From NCBI RefSeq assembly GCF_020880815.1, contig NZ_JAJITD010000005.1:248001-312000 (forward strand): a stretch of DNA of 64,000 nt, given 5' to 3'. Made by a program: the position numbers and the translations under genes. The stretch's first letter is position 1; every line of letters starts with the position of its first letter. The notes under the pieces are model-generated. The model was not told where the DNA came from. It made no database searches and saw nothing but the letters and a program-made list of their open reading frames with translations. The DNA comes from Paraburkholderia sejongensis. Its GTDB lineage: Bacteria; Pseudomonadota; Gammaproteobacteria; Burkholderiales; Burkholderiaceae. Below are positions 16,864-25,041 of the stretch, in pieces.

Positions 16864-18081
16864 ATGCCGGCATTTCGTTTTGAAGCGATCGACGCGGCGG
16901 GCAAGGCACAAAAAGGCGTGCTCGACGCGGACAGCGCGCGCAGCGCGCGCACCAATCTGCGCTCGCAGGGCCTGACGCCGCTAGTCGTCGAACCGGCCGC
17001 GTCGCGCACACGCGGCGAGCGCAATCAGCGGCTCGCGTTCGGGCGCCGGCTGTCGCAGCGCGAGCAGGCAATCCTGACCCGCCAGCTCGCGAGTCTGCTG
17101 ATCGCCGGCCTGCCGCTCGACGAAGCGCTCGCGGTGCTCACCGAGCAGTCGGAGCGCGACTACATTCGCGAGCTGATGGCGTCGATCCGCGCGGAAGTGC
17201 TCGGCGGTCATTCGCTCGCCAACGCGCTGCAACAGCATCCGAAAGACTTCCCCGAGATTTATCGCGCGCTGGTCGCGGCCGGCGAACACACCGGCAAGCT
17301 CGGTCTGGTGCTCTCGCGCCTTGCCGACTACATCGAGCAGCGCAACGCGTTGAAGCAGAAGATCGTGCTGGCGTTCACGTACCCGGCGATCGTCACGCTG
17401 ATCGCGTTCGGCATCGTCACGTTCCTGCTCAGCTACGTGGTGCCGCAGGTCGTCAACGTGTTCGCGAGCACCAAGCAGCAACTGCCGATCCTGACCGTGC
17501 TGATGATGGCGCTGTCCGGCTTCGTGCGGCATTGGTGGTGGGCGATGCTGATCGGCGTGTTCGTGCTGACCTACCTCGTGCGCGCGACGCTGAAGCAGCC
17601 GGGCCCACGCCTCGCGTTCGACCGCTGGCTGCTGACCGCGCCGCTGCTCGGCAAGCTGGTGCGCGGCTACAACACGGTGCGCTTCGCGAGCACGCTCGGC
17701 ATTCTGACCGCGGCCGGCGTGCCGATTCTGCGCGCGCTGCAGGCGGCTGCCGAAACGCTCAGCAACAACGCGATGCGCGAGAACATCGACGATGCGATCG
17801 TGCGGGTGCGCGAAGGCACGTCGCTGTCGCGCGCGCTCGGCAACACGAAGACGTTTCCGCCGGTGCTGGTGCACCTGATCCGTTCGGGCGAAGCGACCGG
17901 CGACGTGACGACGATGCTCGATCGCGCGGCCGACGGCGAAGCGCGCGAACTGGAGCGGCGCACGATGTTCCTGACGAGCCTGCTCGAGCCGCTGCTGATT
18001 CTGGCGATGGGGGGCGTGGTGCTGGTGATCGTGCTGGCGGTGATGCTGCCGATCATCGAGTTGAACAACCTCGTGCAGTAA
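16864..18081 (+). CDS. gspF: Type II secretion inner-membrane platform protein GspF
   Basis: 405 residues. N-terminal MPAFRFEAIDAAGKAQKG, duplicated GspF cytoplasmic domains each with an RxxTxxFP-like end, and three transmembrane helices (around residues 170-195, 222-245 and 375-400). It forms the platform over which GspE drives pseudopilin insertion. It follows gspE by 4 bp and ends the first part of the cluster. Confidence 0.96.
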   Translation: MPAFRFEAIDAAGKAQKGVLDADSARSARTNLRSQGLTPLVVEPAASRTRGERNQRLAFGRRLSQREQAILTRQLASLLIAGLPLDEALAVLTEQSERDYIRELMASIRAEVLGGHSLANALQQHPKDFPEIYRALVAAGEHTGKLGLVLSRLADYIEQRNALKQKIVLAFTYPAIVTLIAFGIVTFLLSYVVPQVVNVFASTKQQLPILTVLMMALSGFVRHWWWAMLIGVFVLTYLVRATLKQPGPRLAFDRWLLTAPLLGKLVRGYNTVRFASTLGILTAAGVPILRALQAAAETLSNNAMRENIDDAIVRVREGTSLSRALGNTKTFPPVLVHLIRSGEATGDVTTMLDRAADGEARELERRTMFLTSLLEPLLILAMGGVVLVIVLAVMLPIIELNNLVQ

Positions 18082-18152
18082 CCGCAAGCACGACGAAGTA
18101 AAGGCGGGAAACGAAAACGGCGCGGCGTGAACGGTGTCAGCCGCGCAATCGT

Positions 18153-18572
18153 TTAGCGCACGTAGATGGTGGGGCCGCCGGTGTTGGCCGGCAGGAAGAT
18201 TTCGGAATGCGCGCCGTTGCGGTCGATGATGATCGAGCGGGCGCGGACTTCGGAGAGCTTCGTGCCTTGCATCAGCGTGCTGCCGAGCGACACCGCGTGC
18301 GGCGGCTCGCCCCCGACGCTGACGATCGCGGCGGCGCCGCGCGTCAACGAGAGGATGCCGAACAGATGGATGTCCTGATTCACGTTGCGGGTGAGCTGTC
18401 CGCCGAACAGCGTCGCGGCCTGGTCGGTCGAGACCTGCTGATGCGCGGCGGCGGCCGGCAACGGAGCGCCGGACATCGTAGTGAGCGTGATGACCCAGTA
18501 GGTCAGCGTCGCGCAGAAAACGGCGAACAGCGCGAGCGACAGGAGACGGATTTGGATGGCGTTCATGCGCAC
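18153..18572 (-). CDS. gspC: Type II secretion protein GspC, short form, inverted
   Basis: 139 residues on the strand opposite to the rest of the cluster. One N-terminal transmembrane helix (LLSLALFAVFCATLTYWVI) precedes a homology-region domain (LFGGQLTRNVNQDIHLFGIL and GGEPPHAVSLGSTL) that binds the secretin N0 domain. There is no C-terminal PDZ or coiled-coil domain, which longer GspC proteins use for substrate selection. The position between gspF and gspG in inverted orientation fits what I recall of Burkholderia clusters. Confidence 0.85.
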   Translation of the reverse strand: MRMNAIQIRLLSLALFAVFCATLTYWVITLTTMSGAPLPAAAAHQQVSTDQAATLFGGQLTRNVNQDIHLFGILSLTRGAAAIVSVGGEPPHAVSLGSTLMQGTKLSEVRARSIIIDRNGAHSEIFLPANTGGPTIYVR

Positions 18573-18601
18573 ATTGTACGGACTATTGTGAAAATTTCGC
18601 T

Positions 18602-18621
18602 GAGTTGAAACCCTTCAACTC
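18602..18621. promoter_or_regulatory. Perfect inverted repeat over the gspG promoter
   Basis: GAGTTGAA and TTCAACTC face each other across ACCC between divergent gspC and gspG. It overlaps a possible -35 TTGAAA (18605-18610), followed by a TAAAAT -10 at 18630-18635 with 19-bp spacing. It looks like an operator; the binding protein is unknown. Confidence 0.55.
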
Positions 18622-18702
18622 CATGACATTAAAATGACCCGCCCGGCGTGCTCAACGAGCGCCACGAGTCGAATCTTTCACCTGAAAAGAGGTAAGCAAG
18701 CT

Positions 18703-19167
18703 ATGCAACTGTCGACCATCCGCCGCGCTGATAACGCGGTTTCGCAGCGCCGTCGTCAGCGCGGTTTCACGCTGATCGAAATCATGGTCGTGATCGCGAT
18801 TCTCGGCATTCTCGCCGCGCTGATCGTGCCGAAGATCATGAGCCGTCCTGACGAAGCGCGGCGCGTCGCCGCGAAGCAGGACATCGGCACCGTGATGCAG
18901 GCGCTCAAACTCTACCGTCTCGACAACGGCCGCTATCCGACCCAGGAGCAGGGCCTGCGCTCGCTGATCGAAAAGCCGAGTACCGACCCGGTGCCGAACA
19001 ACTGGAAGGACGGCGGCTACCTCGAGCGCCTGCCGAACGATCCGTGGGGCAATGCGTACCAGTACCTGAATCCGGGCGTGCACGGCGAGATCGACGTGTT
19101 CAGCTACGGCGCCGACGGCAAACCGGGCGGCGAAGGCAACGATGCCGATGTCGGTTCGTGGCAATAA
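18703..19167 (+). CDS. gspG: Major pseudopilin GspG
   Basis: 154 residues from the ATG at 18703, with AAAAGAGG 8 bp upstream. The prepilin leader is cut at RG/FTLIEIMVVIAILGILA, with Glu at position 5 of the mature protein as required. The C-terminal part has the calcium-binding pseudopilin features (DPWGNAYQYLNPG, DVFSYGADGKPGGEGNDAD). It polymerises into the piston-like pseudopilus. First gene of the gspG-N transcript. Confidence 0.96.
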   Translation: MQLSTIRRADNAVSQRRRQRGFTLIEIMVVIAILGILAALIVPKIMSRPDEARRVAAKQDIGTVMQALKLYRLDNGRYPTQEQGLRSLIEKPSTDPVPNNWKDGGYLERLPNDPWGNAYQYLNPGVHGEIDVFSYGADGKPGGEGNDADVGSWQ

Positions 19168-19363
19168 CGCGGCTCGAACTTTAGAAGCTTCGAACCCGCA
19201 ACCCGTTAGAGCCCGATGATGCTCCCGCACACGTTCGCTTCGCTTCGCGCCCTGCCCGCCTCGCTGTTCGGGCCGGCCGCGCGGCAGCGCGCGGCGCGCG
19301 TGCTCCGCCGATGCGTTGCAGTCTGATTTCCCGTTGATCGTCCCGATGGCCGGCACTCACCGC

Positions 19364-19879
19364 ATGTCCGCTTGCAAGTCCCGTGTGGACACTCCGTGTA
19401 CGGCTTTGCGGCCGCGCGCGAGCCGCCGCCGCGCGGCCGGCTTCACGCTGCTCGAAATGATGGTGGTGCTGGTGATCGCGGGTCTGCTGGTGTCGCTGAC
19501 CGCGGTGACGATGACGCGCAATCCGCGCACCGATCTGAACGAGGAAGCGCAGCGCCTCGCGCTGCTGTTCGAATCCGCCGGCGACGAAGCGCAGGTGCGC
19601 GCGCGGCCGATCGCGTGGCAGCCGCTCGACGGCGGCTTCCGCTTCGATGTGCGCACCCAGGACGGCTGGCGGCCGCTGCGCGACGATCTGCTCGGCCCGC
19701 GTCAGTGGGAAGGCGGCGTGACCGGCGTCGCGATTAGCTATCCGGGCTCCGATTCGCACGCGGAACGAATCGTGTTCGGCACCGAGGCGATCGACGTGCC
19801 GGTCCAGGTCACGCTATTTTCGGCGGCCGGTCAGGCGACGATCGTCAGCACCGGCAACGGCCGTTACGAGGTGCGCTGA
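19364..19879 (+). CDS. gspH: Minor pseudopilin GspH
   Basis: About 171 residues. The leader cleavage site is AG/FTLLEMMVVLVIAGLLVS, with the conserved Glu5. The start is uncertain: ATGs at 19316, 19346 and 19364 are in frame, and the shortest leaves an N-terminal leader of about 26 basic residues. The gap from gspG is about 200 bp of GC-rich DNA without an obvious terminator. It sits near the pseudopilus tip. Confidence 0.88.
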   Translation: MSACKSRVDTPCTALRPRASRRRAAGFTLLEMMVVLVIAGLLVSLTAVTMTRNPRTDLNEEAQRLALLFESAGDEAQVRARPIAWQPLDGGFRFDVRTQDGWRPLRDDLLGPRQWEGGVTGVAISYPGSDSHAERIVFGTEAIDVPVQVTLFSAAGQATIVSTGNGRYEVR

Positions 19880-19880
19880 G

Positions 19881-20321
19881 ATGCTGACGCGCCGTCGCGG
19901 AATCGTCCGCACTCCTGCCCTTTTCAAGATGCGTCGCATGAGCACTCGCGCGCAGCGCGGTTTCACGATGATCGAAGTGCTGGTCGCGCTGGCGATCATC
20001 GCGGTCGCGCTGGCCGCGTCGATTCGCGCGGTCGGCAGCCTCGCGAGCGGCGAGGCCGATCTGCACCGGCGCCTGCTGGCCGGCTGGAGCGCGGACAACG
20101 CGCTCGCGCAATTGCATCTGACGCATACCTGGCCGAACGTCGGCTCGACGACCTTCGACTGCTCTCAAGGCAACCTGCAATTGCTCTGTACCGAACATGT
20201 GACGGCGACGCCGAACCCGGTGTTTCGCCGTGTCGAAGTGATGGTGACGATGCCCGGACGTTCCGGCAATCTCGCCCAGATGGTCACGGTGGTCGCCAAT
20301 GAAAGCAACCGCTCGCTCTGA
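19881..20321 (+). CDS. gspI: Minor pseudopilin GspI
   Basis: 146 residues from the ATG at 19881, one base after the gspH stop. An in-frame ATG at 19938 (MSTRAQRG) gives a more usual short leader. Cleavage site RG/FTMIEVLVALAIIAVALA, followed by the GspI C-terminal domain (WSADNALAQLHL). Forms the tip complex with GspJ and GspK. Confidence 0.9.
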   Translation: MLTRRRGIVRTPALFKMRRMSTRAQRGFTMIEVLVALAIIAVALAASIRAVGSLASGEADLHRRLLAGWSADNALAQLHLTHTWPNVGSTTFDCSQGNLQLLCTEHVTATPNPVFRRVEVMVTMPGRSGNLAQMVTVVANESNRSL

Positions 20322-20973
20322 GCGCCGCCGGCGCCGCGGCGCGCGCGGCTTCACGCTGATCGAACTGCTGGTCGCGATCGCGATTCTCGCGGTGATCGCG
20401 GTGCTGTCGTGGCGCGGGCTCGACCAGATCATCCGCGGCCGCACCGCGATCACCAACGCGATGGAAGACGAGCGCGTGTTCGCGCAGCTATTCGACCAGA
20501 TGCGGATCGACGCGCGCCAGGCCGCCAGCGACGACGAAGCTGGCGGCGCCGCGGTGTCGGTGTCGGGCAACACGCTGCAGTTCGTGCGGCACATGGTGCT
20601 GCCGGGCAGCGCGCCGCGTTTGCAGGTGGTGCGCTACCTGATTTCGAACGGCCGCGTGGTGCGTTACACGTCGCCGCCGCTCGGCAATGTCGGCGAGTTG
20701 CGCCAGGCGCTGCGCGGCAGCGACGAAAACTGGAACGCGGTGCCGCTGATGGGCGGCGTCGGCGCGATTTCCGCGCGCATGTATGTGCCGAAACTGGGCT
20801 GGACCACGCAGATGAGCGACGTGCAGACCGCGCTGACCGAGAACCTGAACAACCTGAAGGTGCCGCAGCTCGGCAATGCACCGCTGCCGCGTTCGGTGAC
20901 GGGGCTCGAGGTCAGCATCGGCGCGACCTCGCTCGCGCGGCCGATCCGGCGTGTTTTTCTGATCGGAGAATGA
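20299..20973 (+). CDS. gspJ: Minor pseudopilin GspJ
   Basis: 224 residues. Basic leader then RG/FTLIELLVAIAILAVIA. The body has LSWRGLDQIIRGR and the beta-rich C-domain. It overlaps the end of gspI by 23 bp and the start of gspK by 4 bp, so translational coupling is expected. Tip component with GspI and GspK. Confidence 0.93.
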   Translation: MKATARSERRRRRGARGFTLIELLVAIAILAVIAVLSWRGLDQIIRGRTAITNAMEDERVFAQLFDQMRIDARQAASDDEAGGAAVSVSGNTLQFVRHMVLPGSAPRLQVVRYLISNGRVVRYTSPPLGNVGELRQALRGSDENWNAVPLMGGVGAISARMYVPKLGWTTQMSDVQTALTENLNNLKVPQLGNAPLPRSVTGLEVSIGATSLARPIRRVFLIGE

Positions 20974-22100
20974 AGATGACGTTCTCCTCGCGGTCGAAAC
21001 GGCGCAACGCGCTGAACGCGCGAGCCGGCAGCCCGGCGCCGGCGCGCGAACGCGGCGCGGCGATCATCAGCGCGCTGCTGGTGGTCGCGCTGTCGGCGAT
21101 CCTCGTGGCCGGGATGCTGTGGCGCCAGCAGGTGCAGGTGCGCCGGATCGAAAACCAGCGGCTGCTGTCGCAGGCGCAATGGGTCGCGCGCGGCGCGCTC
21201 GACTGGACCCGGCTGATCCTGCGCTCCGAAGGCGACACCGCGGCCGGCATCACCTATCTGGGCGGGCTGTGGGGCGTGCCGATCGCGCGCACGCGGCTCT
21301 CCGACTTCCTCGGCCAGATCGGCGAGGTGCGCGCCGAGCAAGGCGCGGAAACCTATCTGTCCGGGTCGATCGAAGACGAGCAGGCCAAGTTCAACCTGCG
21401 CAATCTGGTGGCGAGCCCCGCGCCCGGCGTGATGCAGATGAGCGCCGAGCAGGTCGCCGCGTACCAGCGCCTGCTGCTGTCGCTGGGCCTGAGCGGCCAG
21501 CTCGCGAAGGCGACCGCGCTGCAGATGCGCGCCGGCCTGTCGCAATCGGCGACGCGCTTCCAGACCGGCGCGCCGGGCGGCGCCAGCGCGCCGACCGCGA
21601 TCGGCGGCGGCACCTCGAGCGGCGCGTTGTCGAGCCGGCCCGGCATCGAAGACGACGACGAAGATCCGGCGGTCGCGCCGCTCCTGATGACCAGCGTCGA
21701 TGCGCTACTCGACATTCCCGGCTACACGCCGGAGACCGTCGCGCGGCTGCGCCCGTTCGTCACCGTGCTGCCGACCACCACCGCGATCAACATGAACACC
21801 GCGCCGGCCGAAGTGATCGCGGCGGTCGTGACGGGCATGAGCCTGTCGCAGGCGCAGACGCTGGTCGCGCGCCGGCAGACGGTCTTTTTCCGCAACGCCA
21901 GCGACGTGCAGCTCGCGCTGACGGCCTCCGGCGTGCAGTCGGCATCGATCGATCCGAACCAGTTCGACGTCAATTCGAACTACTTCCTGGTCCACGGCCG
22001 CGTGCAGCACGAGCGAGCCGAAGTGGACCGCACCACGCTCGTGTATCGCGATCCATTGACTCACACAACGCGTATCGTGCGGGTAAAAGACCAACTATGA
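20970..22100 (+). CDS. gspK: Atypical pseudopilin GspK
   Basis: 376 residues, starting at an ATGA overlap with gspJ. Prepilin-like start ERG/AAIISALLVVALSAILVAG, without Glu5, as is normal for GspK. The large C-terminal region contains the helical insert and ends with the helix-hairpin-helix-like part. A Gly/Ser-rich loop (about residues 200-220) is present. It caps the pseudopilus. Confidence 0.93.
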   Translation: MKMTFSSRSKRRNALNARAGSPAPARERGAAIISALLVVALSAILVAGMLWRQQVQVRRIENQRLLSQAQWVARGALDWTRLILRSEGDTAAGITYLGGLWGVPIARTRLSDFLGQIGEVRAEQGAETYLSGSIEDEQAKFNLRNLVASPAPGVMQMSAEQVAAYQRLLLSLGLSGQLAKATALQMRAGLSQSATRFQTGAPGGASAPTAIGGGTSSGALSSRPGIEDDDEDPAVAPLLMTSVDALLDIPGYTPETVARLRPFVTVLPTTTAINMNTAPAEVIAAVVTGMSLSQAQTLVARRQTVFFRNASDVQLALTASGVQSASIDPNQFDVNSNYFLVHGRVQHERAEVDRTTLVYRDPLTHTTRIVRVKDQL

Positions 22101-22128
22101 ACAACGCAATCCACAGAGAGAGTGGCCT

Positions 22129-23586
22129 TTGAGCACGCTGATCGTTCTACTGCCGCCGCGTGATCCGGCGGTGCCCTCGCAGGAATGGCAATTGCCCGAA
22201 CTGCCGTTCGTGCTGCTCGACAAGACCGGGCGCACGCAGCGCACCGGCCGCTCGGCGCTCGCGCTGCTGCCGCGCGCGAACACGGCGGTGCTGATGGTGG
22301 CCGCGCGCGACCTGCTGCTGATGCCGGCCACGCTGCCGCCGCTGCGCGGGCCGAAGCTGCGTCAGGCGCTGCCGAATATCGTCGAGGATCAGCTGATCCA
22401 GGATCCGCAGACGTGCCATATCGCGGTCGATCCGCAAGCGCTCGGCGACGGCCGGCAACTGCTCGCGATCATCGATCGCGGCTGGTTCCGCTTCATTTGC
22501 GACGCGTTCACGGCGGCCGGTCATCGCAGCCTGCGCGCGGTGCCCGTCACGCGCTGCCTGCCGCAGGCGCCGCTGGCCGACACGGTCGCGAGCGTGAGCG
22601 AGGCCGCTGAAGCGCATGCGAACGCGCACGCCGATGCGCACGCCAACGCCCGCGAGCCGGTGCTGGCCGCCGCGGCGAGTGCCGCGACCGCGCTGCCGGG
22701 CGTGGCGCCGGTGGTCGCGCCGGATGTGCCGCCGGGGGTGCCACCGCTGGTGCCGATGGTCGCCGCGGTGCTCGGCGCGGTCGTGCCAACCGCGCCCGCG
22801 CTGCTGCTGGAAGGGGCGGTCGAAAGCGGCGTGCCGCGGGTCGAACTGGCGATTGCGCGCGGCGCGCAGGGCGAAGGCCTGGCGGCGCCGGCCAACGCGG
22901 TGAACGCGACGCTCGGCGCGCTCGCGGGCGCGGCGCCGGTGTCGCTGTACATGCTGACCGAGCTGCCCGGCAACGAGCCGGGCGGCGCCGCGACCAGCCC
23001 GGCGCGGCTCGCCGCGCACATTCACGGCGCGAGCCCGCTGCCGTTCGAGCAGCTCGCGCGGCGCGCGCTCGAATGCCGCTTCGACCTGTGCCAGTTCGAA
23101 TTCGCGTCGCAGCCGTGGCGGCTCGATCGCGCGACGCTGCGCCGTCTGCGTCTGCCGATCCTGCTCGGGCTCGGCGCGCTGATTGTCGCGATCGTCGGCG
23201 CGAACGTGCAGTGGCTGATGCTGTCGCGCCAGCGCGACGCGATCAACGCGCAGATGACCGAGCTGTTGCTGACCACGTTCCCGAAGACCACCGTCGTGCT
23301 CGACGCGCCCGATCAGATGTCGCGCCAGTTGCAGCAGCTGCGGGTCGCGGCCGGCGAGCTGTCGCCGGAAGATTTCCTCGCGCTCTCCGACGGGCTCGCG
23401 CGCTCGCTGTCGCCCCTGCCGGTCAACGGGATCGCCGCGCTCGACTATCACGAACATCGCCTCGACGTGACCTTCAAGCCGGCCGTGAAGGTCGACGCGG
23501 ACTTTCCGAAGCGCCTCGCGCGCAACGGCCTGAGCGGCGCGATCGACAGCAGCACCGGCAAGTGGACCATCAGGAACGGACAATGA
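22129..23586 (+). CDS. gspL: Type II secretion inner-membrane protein GspL
   Basis: 485 residues from a TTG start at 22129 with AGAGAG upstream. N-terminal actin-like cytoplasmic domain (STLIVLLPPRDPAVPSQEW onward), one transmembrane helix (about residues 345-365, LGLGALIVAIVGANVQWLM) and a periplasmic ferredoxin-like domain. An Ala/His/Asn/Pro-rich insert (about residues 160-215) separates lobes of the cytoplasmic part. It anchors GspE to the membrane. Overlaps gspM by 4 bp. Confidence 0.9.
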   Translation: MSTLIVLLPPRDPAVPSQEWQLPELPFVLLDKTGRTQRTGRSALALLPRANTAVLMVAARDLLLMPATLPPLRGPKLRQALPNIVEDQLIQDPQTCHIAVDPQALGDGRQLLAIIDRGWFRFICDAFTAAGHRSLRAVPVTRCLPQAPLADTVASVSEAAEAHANAHADAHANAREPVLAAAASAATALPGVAPVVAPDVPPGVPPLVPMVAAVLGAVVPTAPALLLEGAVESGVPRVELAIARGAQGEGLAAPANAVNATLGALAGAAPVSLYMLTELPGNEPGGAATSPARLAAHIHGASPLPFEQLARRALECRFDLCQFEFASQPWRLDRATLRRLRLPILLGLGALIVAIVGANVQWLMLSRQRDAINAQMTELLLTTFPKTTVVLDAPDQMSRQLQQLRVAAGELSPEDFLALSDGLARSLSPLPVNGIAALDYHEHRLDVTFKPAVKVDADFPKRLARNGLSGAIDSSTGKWTIRNGQ

Positions 23587-24086
23587 AAGCAGAACTCCTT
23601 CAGACCTGGGCTGGCTTCTGGGACCAGCGCACCGATCGCGAAAAGGCGCTGCTGACGTGGGGCGGCGGCGTGCTCGCCGTGGTGATCGCGTGGTCGGTGC
23701 TGTGGGCGCCGGCGCAGGAAGGCCGCTCGCATCTGCGCGAGTCGTTGCCGAGCCTGCAACGCCAGCTCGCGCAGATGACCGCGCAGGCCAACGAGGCGCG
23801 TTCGCTGTCGGCGGCGGCGCAAGGTGTCGCGCCGACCGGCGCGGCGCTCAAGGACGCGCTGTCCGGCTCGCTCGGCGAGCATGGGCTGGCCGCGACCCAG
23901 GTGCAGTTCGTCGGCAACGCGGTGCAGGTGCAGATGAAAAACGTGTCGTTCCCGGCGTGGACCGCGTGGGTCGACGACGTGCGCCGGCAATTCAAGGTGC
24001 AGGTGTCGGAGGCGCACATCACCGCGCTGAAAGACGACGGCCAGGTCGATCTGACGGTCGCGCTGCAGCCGTCGACCGCCAGATAA
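23583..24086 (+). CDS. gspM: Type II secretion inner-membrane protein GspM
   Basis: 167 residues: short cytoplasmic tail, one transmembrane helix (GGGVLAVVIAWSVLWAPAQ) and a periplasmic domain. The ATG overlaps the gspL stop. It stabilises GspL. Confidence 0.9.
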   Translation: MKAELLQTWAGFWDQRTDREKALLTWGGGVLAVVIAWSVLWAPAQEGRSHLRESLPSLQRQLAQMTAQANEARSLSAAAQGVAPTGAALKDALSGSLGEHGLAATQVQFVGNAVQVQMKNVSFPAWTAWVDDVRRQFKVQVSEAHITALKDDGQVDLTVALQPSTAR

Positions 24087-24114
24087 GCACCCGCCGCTCG
24101 CTACAGGAACTCGC

Positions 24115-24894
24115 ATGAATTACTGGATGTGGCGCCTGCGCAAGGCGCTGCCGTGGCTGGTGGTCGCGCTGCTCTCGGTCGCGGCGGTGACGCTCGCGCT
24201 GGCGCCGGCGGCCTGGGTGACCTCGCAGTTCGCGCGGCAGACGCACGGGCACGTGAATCTCGTCGATGCCGACGGCTCGCTGTGGCACGGCTCGGCGACC
24301 TTGATGCTGGCGGCCGGCTCCGATCTGAGCACCGCGACGCTGCTGCCCGGCCGGATCGAATGGCACACCGCGTTCTGGCCGCTGTTTACCGGCCGCGTGC
24401 GGATGACGATGCGCCACAGCGAGGCGATGCCCGAGCCGATCACCGTCGATGCGAGTCCGCGCAGCGCGACCGTGACGCCGGGCGCGCTGGCGGTGCCGGC
24501 CTCGCTGCTGGTCGGGCTCGGCGCGCCGTTCAACACGCTCGATCTGCAGGGCCACGTGCAGCTGTCGTGGTCGGACTGGCGCAGCTTCAACGGTCAGGCG
24601 TTCGGCCAGCTGACCATGACGCTCGACGACGTCAGCTCGCGCGTGTCGATGGTCAAGCCGCTCGGCTCGTACCGGGTGGTGTTTCAGGCCGAGGGGGCGT
24701 CGTCGACGCTCAATCTCAGTACGCTGAAGGGACCGTTGATGCTGAACGGCAACGGCACGGTATCGGCCGCGTCGACGTCGTTTCACGGCACCGCGAGCGC
24801 CGCGCCGGAGCAGCGCGATAACCTCGCCGGCTTGCTGAATCTGCTCGGCCGGCCGAGCGGGCCGGATACGGTGGCGCTGACGTTCGTGCACTGA
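24115..24894 (+). CDS. gspN: Type II secretion protein GspN
   Basis: 259 residues with an N-terminal membrane anchor (ALPWLVVALLSVAAVTLALAP) and the GspN body (SLWHGSATLMLAAG, LPGRIEWHTAFWPLFTGRV). GspN is an accessory component absent from many systems. It is the last gene before a strong bidirectional terminator. Confidence 0.88.
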   Translation: MNYWMWRLRKALPWLVVALLSVAAVTLALAPAAWVTSQFARQTHGHVNLVDADGSLWHGSATLMLAAGSDLSTATLLPGRIEWHTAFWPLFTGRVRMTMRHSEAMPEPITVDASPRSATVTPGALAVPASLLVGLGAPFNTLDLQGHVQLSWSDWRSFNGQAFGQLTMTLDDVSSRVSMVKPLGSYRVVFQAEGASSTLNLSTLKGPLMLNGNGTVSAASTSFHGTASAAPEQRDNLAGLLNLLGRPSGPDTVALTFVH

Positions 24895-24944
24895 ACGCAG
24901 GCGCGACGGTCCGCGCCGGCGCTTCGCTTCCCTCGAATGCTAAA

Positions 24945-24983
24945 AAAAGAGGCATGGCCGCGAAGTGCGGACATGCCTCTTTT
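24945..24983. terminator. Bidirectional terminator between gspN and the efflux gene
   Basis: AAAAGAGGCATG and CATGCCTCTTTT form a 12-bp stem with a 15-base loop, T-rich on both strands. Confidence 0.85.
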
Positions 24984-25041
24984 GTTTTGCGGCGGGGTTT
25001 TGCGGTGCTTCTTTTGCGGCGCCGTGGTTGCCGCGCCGTGC

